DNA of 64,000 nt from Nitrospira sp. (GCA_019636815.1 JAHBWT010000006.1:31291-95290); one strand, 5' to 3'; shown: positions 7,879 to 17,779, numbered from the stretch's first letter. Notes: a model not told the origin generated them from the letters alone. Translations and numbers: made by a program.

Positions 7879-8262
7879 TTAGTACGGCATTTCGTCATCA
7901 TCCAGGCCGACATGGTGCCCAAGTTCGTGCACCACCGTGTCGTACACTTCCTGCACCACTTCCTCCGGACTGTCACACAAGCGGAGGATCGGTCCGCGAT
8001 AGATGGAAATCCGGGGCGGTGGTTCACCGCCCGGTCTGAAGAATGAATCGTCCGCCAGCGATTGGCCTTGATAGAGGCCCAGTAAATCGTCCTTCTCATC
8101 CAGCTCCAAATCTCGCAAGACGTCCTCGGGCGGCTCTTCCTCTACGACCACGGCAACGGATTCCATGAGCTTGGCGTAGGGAGGCGGAAGATCCGCGATT
8201 GCCTGCTGGACCAGCTCCGCAAAGACTGCAGGGGAGATATGTTCTCGCCTAGCCATTTCCAT
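7879..8262 (-). CDS. Zincin-like metallopeptidase family protein
   Basis: A 127-residue protein. The C-terminal HELGHHVGLDDDEM is the metallopeptidase motif HExxH with a third acidic ligand nearby, as in the small 'metallopeptidase family/Zincin_1' group (PF06262). The preceding EEVVQEVYDTVVHE is typical. The start is either ATG 8262 or ATG 8256; neither has a strong ribosome site. The gene follows addA closely (11 bases from its stop), so it is probably the distal gene of the addBA transcript. The peptidase activity of this family is not well established. Confidence 0.85.
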   Translation of the reverse strand: MEMARREHISPAVFAELVQQAIADLPPPYAKLMESVAVVVEEEPPEDVLRDLELDEKDDLLGLYQGQSLADDSFFRPGGEPPPRISIYRGPILRLCDSPEEVVQEVYDTVVHELGHHVGLDDDEMPY

Positions 8263-8273
8263 AGTCCATGAAT

Positions 8274-11200
8274 TTACAATTCTATGTCGACACCACAGCG
8301 TAGAAAAAGGCAATGGAATCGCGGCTCGACTCCCAGACTCTGTTTCACAGCAGCCTTGTAGATTTCACTTTGTGTTCGGTACCGTTCGGCGCGACCCGCC
8401 GCCTGATCGGCCGATACCCCGTCTGTTTTGTAGTCGGCGATCCAAAGCTCTCCATCACGCCGATAGATGAGGTCGATGGCACCTTCCATCACCTGCCGAT
8501 CACCCCATGGTATGATGAACGGAACTTCACGACCAAAAATCTGAGATGATCGCAGTCGCGCATAGGCTTCTGATTGACCAAAGGTCGCAAGGAGATCGTT
8601 CACTGAATCCTCGACCGCTTCAGCCTGGGATTGTTGGTCGGGCCCAAGGACCGACCGAAGAGCGGCGCCAACCTGAGCGGATAACCCGGAAGGGTCCAGT
8701 GAAAAGTCCCATCGCTCCAGCAGGCGATGAGCCACCACGCCGGCCAACCGGCCAATCACCGCCTCCTGTCGAACCAAAGTCGTACCGCCTCGGGTCAACC
8801 CCGCGCGTCTGCCCAGCTCCGTCGGCGTCAGATGATGCGCTCTCTCGCCAGTTTCTTTCCATCGAGCGATCCTCACCTTCCACAGAAGCGCGATTTCCTG
8901 TGGATCGATCAATGTCACACTGACCGCCCTGTCCCCGCCTCGCCGGAATCGCTTTCGTTCCGGTGCCGTGACGACTTGTTGCGGAATCCTACTGGCTCCG
9001 ATGCTCAAGGCTTCAGTCGAAGGATCTCCGATTTCTCCTGTCCCGATGTTCCTCAACAGCTCGAAGACCGTTTCGCCGACCGAGCGAGCCGTGATTCCGC
9101 CGGACAAGAGTAACAGCTCTTTCGCCCTGGTCATCCCGACGTACAGCACTCGTCGCCGTTCCGCGTCTTCTCGTAGCCGCAGCTTGTGTTGGACCAGCAA
9201 CGAGCCGAGCGATCGGTATCGGCCCAGGGAAAGCCCATAGGTTGAGCTCGACCAATCGTAGGAGACCTGTGGCGCGCCCCGCTCACGCCCACTCCCCTGA
9301 TGAAGACCCGGCAACACGACGATAGGAAATTCCAACCCCTTGGCCTTATGGATCGTCAATACATGTACCGCTTCGACCGACTCTTCGGCGAGCAAACTTT
9401 CGGATTCATCCGGTTGTTCTTCGAGTCGGGCAATCATGAGTTCTATGAATCCGCTTAGAGTCATGTGGGGCCGGTCAGCGAGTGACGCAGCCGTTTGCTT
9501 CACTTTCAGGAGATTGGCCACAGCCTGTTCCCCATGGAGCGACGCAGCGGCCAGATCGAGAACCGGCAATCGATCAAAAATCAGCTCAAGCGCCTCGGCC
9601 AACGGCAAAACAGGGATGGCCCGGTGGAGCCACGACAGATGCTCATACAGCCGCCGAACGACATCGGCGCGGGCATGAGGCCATGTCCTAAGATTATCTC
9701 CCAAGAGATAATTAAAGTGCCCTGCCCGCTTGAACTCATAGAGTTCTCGATCCATCAGCCCCCCGAGCGGCGAACGAAGGAGGCCGGTCAAAGCAACCTC
9801 ATCGTGAGGATGGTCCAAGACGCGTAAGAGGTTGACGAGGTCGATGACTTCTTGACGGCGATAGAAATGTTTCTCCCCCTCGATGACGTAAGGAATCTCA
9901 TGTCGTCGCAACGCATCGAGGTAGACATCGGCCTGTGTCAGTTTTCTGAACAGCAGCGCCACATGACCTGGCTTCACCGTGGGACGACCGAGAATGTCAT
10001 CGGTCAGCCAACGAGCCAGCACTTCGCTTTCAGCTCGTGTCGCCCCGGCCGCATCGAACATGTCGCCTTCGCCATCCGGCGTCGTCACGCAGAGGCGGAC
10101 ACCCGGCTCGATCGAAGAGGGCTTCCGTTGAGGGCATACCTCCAACCGCACGTTCGCCGGCTGAACCAGTGGTCGTCGTTCAAAGAGCCGATCAAAGGTT
10201 TCATTGACCGGCTCCAAAACCGCTCCATCGCTTCGGAAGTTCGTCGTCAATGCCTGCGCAACTCCCTCCTCGGCCGCAACCTTCTCCACGACTCGATCGA
10301 ACGCTTCGATGTCGGCTCGCCGAAAGGCATAGATAGACTGTTTGGGGTCTCCCACGATGAAAAGCTTTCCCGGTTCGAGGGCCATCTCCTGCCAGCGGAC
10401 CGCTTGCATTCCCTGACGTTCGGAGACCGCGAGAATGATTTCGTACTGCGTCGGGTCCGTATCCTGAAATTCATCGACCAACAATGCACGATATTCTCGT
10501 TTGATCCGCTCGCGGACGGTCGGGTGCTCGAAGAGCAACGCCCGCGCCCGCGCCAGCAGCCCATCAAAGGAAAGCCAACCCTGCCGAACAAACGTTTCTC
10601 GGATGTTTCGCACCAGCGGGATGAGTAGCGTCACCAGGTCATTCAAAAACGCCTGATCGATCGTGATGAGTTGTTGCGTCGTCTCGATGAGGGCGCCCGC
10701 CTCTTTGAAATCATTTTTCTCCCATCCCGCCACAGTACTCCCAAGGTCTTTGTCGAGCCATTCTCGTTCCACCGCCGTCACATCTTCCCGGCCGGCCAAC
10801 CCCTTGCTTGCCACGAGGCGGATCACGGAAGCCGCAGCGGCCAGCATCTGCTCGACCTTACGGCGCTTCGGTCTGTCGTGTTCGTTCAACAGCTGGTCAG
10901 CCCGCGCGCTCATATGCTGCATCCAGTCTGACATGGCCGGCGATATCGCCGTTGAGGCGAGTTGTTCCCGCATCGCGTCGAGATCGACCAATTCACTGCA
11001 CAAGGACCGAGCCAACGATCTGACTTCATCGAGCGTGGCCGATGACAAGATCGATCGCCACAACGGATGGTGTTGGCTGTTGCGGCTCAATTCCTGATCG
11101 AGCCAGCAATCCCACGCAGCAGTGAACTGTTCTTCAAAGCGCAAGCCATCATCTTCCTTGAAATCAGGATCGACGCCGCTTTCCAGCGGGTGGAGTCGTA

Positions 11201-11621
11201 ACAGGTGGGCCGCGAAACTATGGAGTGTGCCGATCTGCGCTTTTTCTAATTCGCGCAATGCGGTTTGGGCACGGGCGGCAATCGCATCGCCGCTCAGTCC
11301 ATACCGCTCTTGGAGATCGCTCCTCGAAACAGCCCCTCCGTCTGTTGTTCGCATCGAATCGGTTTGTGGATGGGCAAGGACGGTCAGTCGCTCCCGCAGT
11401 CGCACTTTCATCTCGGTCGCCGCCTTGTTGGTGAACGTCAGCGCCACCACTTGCGTGATCGGCACCGGAGCCGGTTCTTTCATCAGCAGATGGACGAGAC
11501 GATTGACGAGCAACGTCGTCTTCCCGGTCCCTGCGCCGGCCACGACCACGACGTTGCGATCGAAGGTCGTCTCGGCTGACTGTCGGGCCGCACGATCCGG
11601 TATCAGAAACTCATTATTCAT
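8274..11621 (-). CDS. addA: AddA-type helicase-nuclease (UvrD-like, PD-(D/E)XK)
   Basis: An 1115-residue subunit of the double-strand-break resection machine. Residues 29-35 are GAGTGKT (Walker A), followed by the UvrD motifs ALTFTNKAATEMK, LLVDEFQDTDPTQYEI, FIVGDPKQSIYAFRRAD, VLTIHKAKGLEFPIVVLPG and YVGMTRAKELLLLSG. The C-terminal nuclease core reads MEGAIDLIYRR and IADYKTDG, the PD-(D/E)XK pair. Length and order fit AddA. It starts 8 bases inside the end of addB, so the two are coupled. The complex unwinds and degrades DNA ends and loads RecA. Confidence 0.93.
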   Translation of the reverse strand: MNNEFLIPDRAARQSAETTFDRNVVVVAGAGTGKTTLLVNRLVHLLMKEPAPVPITQVVALTFTNKAATEMKVRLRERLTVLAHPQTDSMRTTDGGAVSRSDLQERYGLSGDAIAARAQTALRELEKAQIGTLHSFAAHLLRLHPLESGVDPDFKEDDGLRFEEQFTAAWDCWLDQELSRNSQHHPLWRSILSSATLDEVRSLARSLCSELVDLDAMREQLASTAISPAMSDWMQHMSARADQLLNEHDRPKRRKVEQMLAAAASVIRLVASKGLAGREDVTAVEREWLDKDLGSTVAGWEKNDFKEAGALIETTQQLITIDQAFLNDLVTLLIPLVRNIRETFVRQGWLSFDGLLARARALLFEHPTVRERIKREYRALLVDEFQDTDPTQYEIILAVSERQGMQAVRWQEMALEPGKLFIVGDPKQSIYAFRRADIEAFDRVVEKVAAEEGVAQALTTNFRSDGAVLEPVNETFDRLFERRPLVQPANVRLEVCPQRKPSSIEPGVRLCVTTPDGEGDMFDAAGATRAESEVLARWLTDDILGRPTVKPGHVALLFRKLTQADVYLDALRRHEIPYVIEGEKHFYRRQEVIDLVNLLRVLDHPHDEVALTGLLRSPLGGLMDRELYEFKRAGHFNYLLGDNLRTWPHARADVVRRLYEHLSWLHRAIPVLPLAEALELIFDRLPVLDLAAASLHGEQAVANLLKVKQTAASLADRPHMTLSGFIELMIARLEEQPDESESLLAEESVEAVHVLTIHKAKGLEFPIVVLPGLHQGSGRERGAPQVSYDWSSSTYGLSLGRYRSLGSLLVQHKLRLREDAERRRVLYVGMTRAKELLLLSGGITARSVGETVFELLRNIGTGEIGDPSTEALSIGASRIPQQVVTAPERKRFRRGGDRAVSVTLIDPQEIALLWKVRIARWKETGERAHHLTPTELGRRAGLTRGGTTLVRQEAVIGRLAGVVAHRLLERWDFSLDPSGLSAQVGAALRSVLGPDQQSQAEAVEDSVNDLLATFGQSEAYARLRSSQIFGREVPFIIPWGDRQVMEGAIDLIYRRDGELWIADYKTDGVSADQAAGRAERYRTQSEIYKAAVKQSLGVEPRFHCLFLRCGVDIEL

Positions 11622-14600
11622 CGCCGATCTTCTGCGTACGCAGCGTCCTCAGCGCCTTCGGCTCGGTCGCTCGATACGCCCTCCACCACGTCGGAGCATG
11701 TTCTCTCCGACAGATCACACGAAATTCGCAATTGTCGCAATAGCCGTCCGGGATGATAAAAAATCGCCCGGCCCGGATCCCGTCGATCACGGTCTTGATC
11801 GTGCGTTGTATCAGGCCCCCGGTCTCCGATGCCCACGGCTTCGCCTCGAATGTCGAACGACTGATCGGCATGGGCCACTCGGGGGCAAGAAACAGAAATT
11901 GCACATGCCGCGCCGTGGACTGTCCGGAAACGGCGAGAGAGCTATAAAACGGCGGTTGCAGTCGATACCCACGGACGGCAGACTGAGTTAGGTTACGATC
12001 TTCCGGTTTCATGGCCGAACCGAGTTTGAATTTGTAGTCGACGACCCGTACTGCGGCGGAATCCCGGTCTCGATCGAGACGATCGATCCGACCACGGATC
12101 TTCAACGGTTCTCCGTCGAGAATGTCAGGAATCGCCCCTTCCCCATCCACTTCAAAGGCAATAGGCTGGTACGGATGCTCGGCCTGCTCCGCTTCATCCG
12201 CCTCTACCGCCGCGGCCACAAGCGTCACGATCTGTTCTTTCGCCAGCTGCCACAAGAGATAATGACCGGTCCGATGCTGCGATTCCAAGTCCGCTGCCGC
12301 TTGTTCAACCGACATACGGATCGTTCGTTCCTTCATATCATCCGTCGCCTGTGTACTCGGCCACCCGGCCTGCACAAGTCGTTCGTAGCACCGGCGCAAG
12401 GCGGCATGACAGAGTGTGCCCACCAACGCTGCATCCGGTTGTTGGGATATCGACCTACGGCTCGGTTCGAGTCGCAGCACATCGGAGGCAAAGTATTGGA
12501 AGGGACAGCGGGCATACCGTTCGAGTGGCGTGGGAGCGACGCCCCGTTCGATGAGCCGGGCCCAATGGAGCTCGACCGCTCCGGTCATCCCATCGAATGG
12601 ATTCAACCTACTACCCTCCTCTTCGATGCGATCCAGCGCCGCGGTTGCCTGTTGGAAGGATTCCGCGTCACGCCCGAGCGCCTGTACCAGTTCGATGGGG
12701 TCTTGCCCGCTCATGGCCAACCACCGGGTCAGTTCAAGAGGTGGTAAGAACCGTTTGATCGTCGGCCGTTGCACAACACGATCGGTCAGGCGGCGAGGCA
12801 CCACATCGATCGGTTGTTCATTGCCGCCGAACCGCCGTCGAGCTTCTTCGAGATATGGAGAGGACGCCAGCATACGTCCGGTTTCATCGGCCCGTTGATA
12901 GGAGAGATACAGCCTCTGACTGGCGGCTTGGCAGAGCAGGTGGAAGAGCAAGGTCTCCTCCTCATAGGCCGTCAATTTTTCGTCGATTTTGAATCCAAGC
13001 GTGGCGTCGAGCACGCGCCGATGGCGATCCCTGAGAAAGGCATCCTCCCGGATATAGCGCGGAAATACTTTTTCGTTCAGACCGAGGATGAACAGGGCTC
13101 TGAACGGGATCCCACGAGCTGCCATCACGTCACACACCATCACCCCACGCGGAGAGCCATCGTGAAGAGGTGTTCTCGTCCGTTCAAAGATATGCGTCAG
13201 CAGTTCCACGAATTCCGCCCAGGTCAGCTCTTCAGTGAGCGGCTCCAATTCCAGGAGTGTGATCCAGATCTGATCGATGACTTCCCATATCAGCGGCCGG
13301 TCAACGGCCTGAACGCTCTCGGCAGGTGATTCCGCGACATCCGTCCGCCGCAGACGCCGCTCGACGAGGGCCCGACAAGCCGTGACCATCTGGCCGATCG
13401 TGCCTCGAGAAGGTAAATATGAACGGTCTTCCATGAGCTGTGAAACCACCTGCCAGAGCAGACCGATCACTCCCGGCGCAATCGCAAGAGAACCGATTGG
13501 GCTCTCCTCTCCATCGAGTATCAATGCGGCGTGACCCGCCCGCTCCAGGCGCTTCCACTCCTCGACTCCGCGAGTGATGTCGAGGGCTTGAACCAGCAGT
13601 TTCCATTGGTCGGGTCGGTAGGACTCCGACAGGTCATCGAATAGATCCGTCCCATAAAGCGGGGACGTCACCACATCGAGGACTGACGCGCGATAAAAAT
13701 CGTTCACCGGTAAAGAGGCCAGCTGCAGCACGAGCTTGCAGATCGGTTCGTGAATCAATGGTCGCGACGCGGTCGTATGGAAGGGGATCCGATGGCGATC
13801 GAAGATCGACTGAAGAAACGGGCTGTACGGATCGAGTGTCCTGGCGGTGACACCGATCTCGTCGAACCGATAGCCGTTGGTTTCAACCAGATCGAGGATC
13901 GTGCGGCAGGCTGCCGCCAATTCTTCCTCCACACCGATCACACTTCTGAGAGTGAGCTGGACTGGATGCTCCCTTACTTTAGAAACCTTCTGTTCCAGTC
14001 GGACCTTTGCATCGTCTGACATCCCCAACGGCTGGATGTATCGATCGAAAAAGCGCCGGGCAAATCCATAGGAGGGATCATCCTCAAGTGGGAAAAACAA
14101 GGTCGTGTCCTTGGTCCGGCTGACGGCTCCAAAGAAGGACAGCTGTACTTGCGTCAGATCATAGAACCCGTAATAGAACACTCGCTTCAACGACTGGAGG
14201 AATGAGGCGGTCGGGACAAGAGGAATAAGCGCCTCCGCCAGATCGTCTTGCGTTCCGACCTCCAGCATCCTGCCTGCTTCCTTCACGGCCGCGTAGAGCG
14301 AGATCAGGGCATCGACCCACTCGCGATCGTCCTCTTCAAAATAACCTTCTCGGAGACTTTGCCACGCCTGGCTTGGATCGACATCGGCATCCCGCAAGTC
14401 GCGAATCGTCGCCCAGAGCGCTCCCCACGTCCCCGCTGATTGCCCGATTCGTTGTAGCGGAACCTGGCTGGAGAGCTTGCTGCGAACAATGTGACGGACT
14501 AGTCGTTCAAAGAACAACTCATCCACCATCCGTGGCAACGGACAACGGTTGGATACTTCTCCAGACAGCCGCAGCGCTAATTGATGAAAGGTCAATATGT

Positions 14601-14784
14601 GGAGGTTCAGGAACGACAATCCATGTTCGACGGAAAGGAGAGTGCGAATCCGGTCGGCTAGTGGCTTGGACGGAACGAAGATGGCGACCGGCGCAAGCGG
14701 ATCAGCGGCCTTGACGCGCGCGAGATGATCGACAAGAGCGGTTTCGAGAAATGGGTGAAAGCGACCGGTAACGACCCGCAACAT
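11614..14784 (-). CDS. addB: AddB-type PD-(D/E)XK exonuclease subunit
   Basis: A 1056-residue partner of AddA. Near residue 775 is YARCPFQYFASDVLRLE and near 1020 is YCDNCEFRVICRRE: together the four cysteines of the AddB iron-sulphur cluster. The nuclease pair is GRIDRLDRDRD and VVDYKFKLG around residue 920. The N-terminus (MLRVVTGRFHPFLETALVD) lacks the Walker A motif found in Bacillus AddB, so only AddA is likely to be a motor. Helicase-like motifs in the middle are degenerate. It is first in the addB-addA-zincin gene string. Confidence 0.88.
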   Translation of the reverse strand: MLRVVTGRFHPFLETALVDHLARVKAADPLAPVAIFVPSKPLADRIRTLLSVEHGLSFLNLHILTFHQLALRLSGEVSNRCPLPRMVDELFFERLVRHIVRSKLSSQVPLQRIGQSAGTWGALWATIRDLRDADVDPSQAWQSLREGYFEEDDREWVDALISLYAAVKEAGRMLEVGTQDDLAEALIPLVPTASFLQSLKRVFYYGFYDLTQVQLSFFGAVSRTKDTTLFFPLEDDPSYGFARRFFDRYIQPLGMSDDAKVRLEQKVSKVREHPVQLTLRSVIGVEEELAAACRTILDLVETNGYRFDEIGVTARTLDPYSPFLQSIFDRHRIPFHTTASRPLIHEPICKLVLQLASLPVNDFYRASVLDVVTSPLYGTDLFDDLSESYRPDQWKLLVQALDITRGVEEWKRLERAGHAALILDGEESPIGSLAIAPGVIGLLWQVVSQLMEDRSYLPSRGTIGQMVTACRALVERRLRRTDVAESPAESVQAVDRPLIWEVIDQIWITLLELEPLTEELTWAEFVELLTHIFERTRTPLHDGSPRGVMVCDVMAARGIPFRALFILGLNEKVFPRYIREDAFLRDRHRRVLDATLGFKIDEKLTAYEEETLLFHLLCQAASQRLYLSYQRADETGRMLASSPYLEEARRRFGGNEQPIDVVPRRLTDRVVQRPTIKRFLPPLELTRWLAMSGQDPIELVQALGRDAESFQQATAALDRIEEEGSRLNPFDGMTGAVELHWARLIERGVAPTPLERYARCPFQYFASDVLRLEPSRRSISQQPDAALVGTLCHAALRRCYERLVQAGWPSTQATDDMKERTIRMSVEQAAADLESQHRTGHYLLWQLAKEQIVTLVAAAVEADEAEQAEHPYQPIAFEVDGEGAIPDILDGEPLKIRGRIDRLDRDRDSAAVRVVDYKFKLGSAMKPEDRNLTQSAVRGYRLQPPFYSSLAVSGQSTARHVQFLFLAPEWPMPISRSTFEAKPWASETGGLIQRTIKTVIDGIRAGRFFIIPDGYCDNCEFRVICRREHAPTWWRAYRATEPKALRTLRTQKIGDE

Positions 14785-14800
14785 GGCCGGTCATTGTACG

Positions 14801-14956
14801 CTACCCGGTCTCCGGCCCCAAGAGCTCGCCGTTGCAATCGACGCAGGCCCAGTCACCGTCGATGAAGGACATCGGATCGCCGCAGATCGGACAATCCGGC
14901 GGCGGCCCCTTATCAAGGCGCGGAAGAATCGGCAGCTCGATATCGTCTTCATCCAT
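14801..14956 (-). CDS. Very small zinc-ribbon protein
   Basis: A 51-residue protein from ATG 14956 with AGGGGG four bases upstream. It contains CPICGDPMSFIDGDWACVDCNGE, a CxxC...CxxC zinc ribbon resembling an isolated rubredoxin-like or transcription-factor-type knuckle. It lies between the thioredoxin-like gene (8 bases) and addB (16 bases) on the same strand and is probably co-transcribed. The function is unknown. Confidence 0.75.
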   Translation of the reverse strand: MDEDDIELPILPRLDKGPPPDCPICGDPMSFIDGDWACVDCNGELLGPETG

Positions 14957-14964
14957 CGGTCCCC

Positions 14965-15231
14965 CTAGCCTTCCCGTTGTTTGATCTTTAATTGAAGGGC
15001 TTTTTCCGCGCTCTCTCGACTGGGGACTCCGACGAACGTCAGCTTTCCATCCATAATCGTCGCAGGCACGGCACGGACCGAATGGCGGTCCGCCAATTCC
15101 TGACCGTCTTTCGTGGTGATATCCACTTCCCGGTAGGAAAAGCTGTACTTCACGCGCAGCTGCTTCCACAGGCTCTTCGCTGAGGGACAGGCCCCGCAAC
15201 TGGGTGACACAATCAGAGTAATGTTGGGCAT
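14965..15231 (-). CDS. Glutaredoxin/thioredoxin-fold small protein
   Basis: An 88-residue protein from ATG 15231. It starts MPNITLIVSPSCGACPSAK, with CGAC as the CxxC redox pair at the end of the first strand. Then come YREVDITTKDGQELADRHSVRAVPATIMDGKLTFVGVPS, with the cis-proline (AVPAT) of the thioredoxin fold. It is close in style to the glutaredoxin-like family that reduces disulphides or mixed thiols. It leads the short gene run into the zinc-ribbon gene and addBA. Confidence 0.85.
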   Translation of the reverse strand: MPNITLIVSPSCGACPSAKSLWKQLRVKYSFSYREVDITTKDGQELADRHSVRAVPATIMDGKLTFVGVPSRESAEKALQLKIKQREG

Positions 15232-15326
15232 TGTCAACCGACCAACGTTCAGGTTGATGTGAAAGGTGCGAATCCTTGTCGGGTTCAATCTTAGCATCGG
15301 CCGAAAAGCCGGCGCAAGGACCGGAG

Positions 15327-15563
15327 CTACCGCGCAAGTTTGTCGCAATCGATATGTGTGTCAAGATGAAGCCGGCGGTCTCCGGCCATCCACTCGATTG
15401 ATTTTCCGTGCTGTTCATCAATAGGCAGGTGATCCTGCCGGATTTCCCGGAGGCGCCACGATGTACCGGCCGTGTTGCGATAGTACGAAGGTCTTGTCCT
15501 CGGAGTAGGACTTCCCGGATTCCCTGCATGTTGAGCCAGAGAGTTTTGAGTTTCCTTTGGCAC
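15327..15563 (-). CDS. Possible lipoprotein lacking a normal start codon
   Basis: The open frame ends at 15327. Just upstream of its only GTG (15563) the same frame reads VIVLLTGVGC, a good lipobox and hydrophobic core. No ATG, GTG or TTG occurs between that segment and an upstream TGA, so translation from an ATT (15611) or CTG (15605) would be needed, or the start has been mutated. The downstream sequence is charged (SWRLREIRQDHLPIDEQ). I do not recognise a family. It may be a decayed lipoprotein gene. Confidence 0.3.
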   Translation of the reverse strand: MPKETQNSLAQHAGNPGSPTPRTRPSYYRNTAGTSWRLREIRQDHLPIDEQHGKSIEWMAGDRRLHLDTHIDCDKLAR

Positions 15564-15767
15564 ACACCCTACACCTGTCAGCAGTACTATGACGCATGGA
15601 AACAGCGGAATAGACTCGTTACAACAAGATCGGCTTGATACGAGACCAATTTCGACCTCTGGGATGGAGATCTCGGAGCGAGGAAATGTTCAAGCCGGTT
15701 TAAAGCTCAGTTCTTACTATTCGTCTTCTTCGGAAGACATGTGCGATGATCTGCATGCCGTAAGTTC

Positions 15768-16085
15768 TCATTTCTCCACTGGAGGATTCTCTTCAGGCTG
15801 AAGCGAGGGGTGCCGCTCCTCGTCACTTTTTGCCTCCGGGTCAATGGCCATTTTAGGATCGATCACTGGTGGATTCACAACAGAATCCGGGTGAGGAATC
15901 GTTTCGGGTTGTTTCACCATGCCTGGATCACGCGTGCTTGGGGAATTGTCCGGTTGCGATTTCTCGGTTGAGGGATCTTGCGGCCTTACCGGTGGAGGCG
16001 ATTGGGACGGCGGCGTGATATCAGCTGCCCGTGCAGAGGAGAAAAATACGCTCAACGATAGGAGAATAGCGTATAACAACGACAT
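15768..16085 (-). CDS. Secreted proline-rich protein
   Basis: 105 residues. A signal peptide (LLYAILLSLSVFFSSARA, cleavage before ADITPP near residue 21) is followed by a low-complexity Pro/Asp/Glu region: DPGMVKQPETIPHPDSV and NPPVIDPKMAIDPEAK. Met, His and acidic residues recur, a pattern I associate with small periplasmic proteins near metal-handling genes, although no such gene is adjacent here. It is probably an intrinsically disordered periplasmic protein. Confidence 0.65.
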   Translation of the reverse strand: MSLLYAILLSLSVFFSSARAADITPPSQSPPPVRPQDPSTEKSQPDNSPSTRDPGMVKQPETIPHPDSVVNPPVIDPKMAIDPEAKSDEERHPSLQPEENPPVEK

Positions 16086-16165
16086 GCTTTATAGTATCGA
16101 AGGTCGCATCGACGGCGTACTAGCAAATCACCCAGTCGTATCCATGAGATCCGTGTAAATTGTCC

Positions 16166-17176
16166 ATGAAAACGGTCACTCGCTCAGCCTCGCGATCATT
16201 CCACTGGGTGATGATCCGAATGATCATGGCCTTATTGAGCATTTGTTTCGTGCTGACCCAACTGACACATGAACCAGTTATGGCTCAAGAACAGCCAGCG
16301 CAACTTCGGGTTCTCACCTATAACCTGCTCCACGACGGCCCATGGTCTGGATTCTTCGAGAACGGCACTCACCTCGAAGAGCGGCTCGACATGACTATCC
16401 AGGAACTGCAGCGGCTGGAACCTGACGTGATCGCGCTTCAAGAGGCGTCGGACAGCCGAAAGCACGGCAACGTCCCGAATCGGATCGCCGATGCGCTTGG
16501 ATATCAGATGGTGTTCGAGCCCGCCACCCAACACATCTTCGGCATCGGTCTCTTGGATCGATTGATCACATCAGCCATCGGCTTCAAAGAGGGACCAGCC
16601 ATCTTAAGTCGCCATCCGATCGTCGCCTCGGAAGTCTACGACCTGCCTCGCTGCCAACGCCGCATGGATCCCCGCATCCTCTTACGGGCTGAGATCAATG
16701 CACCGGATGGACCGATCCAAATCTTTTCGGCCCATACCTCAAAAGGTGATGAGTGCCAGCTCCGGCGAGTCGGAGAACTGTTCCGTGAACATCAAGGAAC
16801 GGGGCGAGCGATTCTGATGGGCGACTTGAATACTGGGGAGTAATCTGCCGTGCTGGCCGAATGGCAGAATAAACCTGGATTCATTGATGTCTTCCGGGTT
16901 GCGAATCCGAGAATGCCTGGAGGTACCGTCTGGCAAAACATCCACGTCGAATGGTCCACCGCCGATCGCCGCGTCGATTTTATCTTCTTGATTGATGGGA
17001 AGAACGGCAGAGATCCGGTCGTCCGATCAAGTCGTTTGGCGTTTGATCAGCCCGGTCGCCTCCCGAACGGCGACGCACTCTGGCCGTCGGATCATCGCGG
17101 CGTGCTGGCGGATATTGAGTTGGCGCCGGTCGACGGGCCACGGATGAGTCGACTCTCCGATACAAGAACTCGTTAA
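16166..17176 (+). pseudogene. Endonuclease/exonuclease/phosphatase family gene split by an in-frame stop
   Basis: From ATG 16166 a signal peptide (MALLSICFVLTQLTHEPVMA) leads into LRVLTYNLLHDGPW, EPDVIALQEASDS and ILMGDLNTGE. There a TAA (16841-16843) interrupts. The same frame continues at once with AVLAEWQNKPGFIDVF, RRVDFIFLIDG and WPSDHRGVLADI, the remaining family motifs. Joined, the protein would be about 336 residues, a normal secreted EEP phosphohydrolase. The stop sits directly after the metal-binding GDLN motif, so the first fragment would lack the SDH catalytic part. Confidence 0.85.
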
Positions 17177-17284
17177 AAAACCTGCTCAAGATGAGCAAAG
17201 CTGCAGGTGGGCGAACGTGCGCGATCGCGGGCTAGCGAAGCATACCAACTGGCTCTTCGTCACGGAGGGGAGACACCCACATAG

Positions 17285-17779
17285 TCAAGGAGAGTGAGGC
17301 TGGCCGACAATCGTCGGTTCGACGGCCTTGGAGAGAATGGAAGAGGTGGAGCCGGCACGCGAGTGGATGAAGGTCAGCAGCCGCCTGTTCTCTTGAGCCT
17401 TTCGCAGGAACTTGAATGAAATCCCGCGCGCACTGACCGACCGGACCATAGCGGCGACCTCAATGGGAGGCTCGTTCTCGGCGATGACGATCTCCAGGTA
17501 GAAAATATCGTCAACGTGCACGTGCGTGGCGCTCTTGATAATGCACCCCCCTAAAGACAGATCCATCACAGTCCCCTCACCCCTGACTTTCCCTCCCGAA
17601 AACGATAGGCAGAGCTTGACCGGGATACGGAGATGTTCACGGCGCTCAATAGCGCGTGACGACCTTCCCGTACTGAGGCGACGCGCAAGAAACCGATGAA
17701 GGCAGCGCTGGCACTCGAACGGTGCCATCCAGATCAGCATGGCAATACGCTCACGCGGCGATTGTGGCAGCATATACAT
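17285..17779 (-). CDS. PilZ-domain protein with N-terminal CxxC
   Basis: 164 residues. The middle contains RREHLRIPVKLCLSFSG and later GTVMDLSLGGCIIKS, the RxxxR and (D/N)xSxxG motifs of PilZ domains that bind cyclic di-GMP. The N-terminus holds FECQRCLHRFLARR, a CxxC that could bind zinc or form a disulphide. The start at ATG 17779 is uncertain (ATG 17773 is also in frame). It is a stand-alone effector candidate for c-di-GMP control of motility or surface properties. Confidence 0.85.
   Translation of the reverse strand: MYMLPQSPRERIAMLIWMAPFECQRCLHRFLARRLSTGRSSRAIERREHLRIPVKLCLSFSGGKVRGEGTVMDLSLGGCIIKSATHVHVDDIFYLEIVIAENEPPIEVAAMVRSVSARGISFKFLRKAQENRRLLTFIHSRAGSTSSILSKAVEPTIVGQPHSP

Noticed and set aside
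9340..14019. Many plus-strand frames of 60-290 codons inside addA/addB
   Set aside because: They are antisense shadows of the long nuclease genes, rich in Arg/Ser, without ribosome sites.
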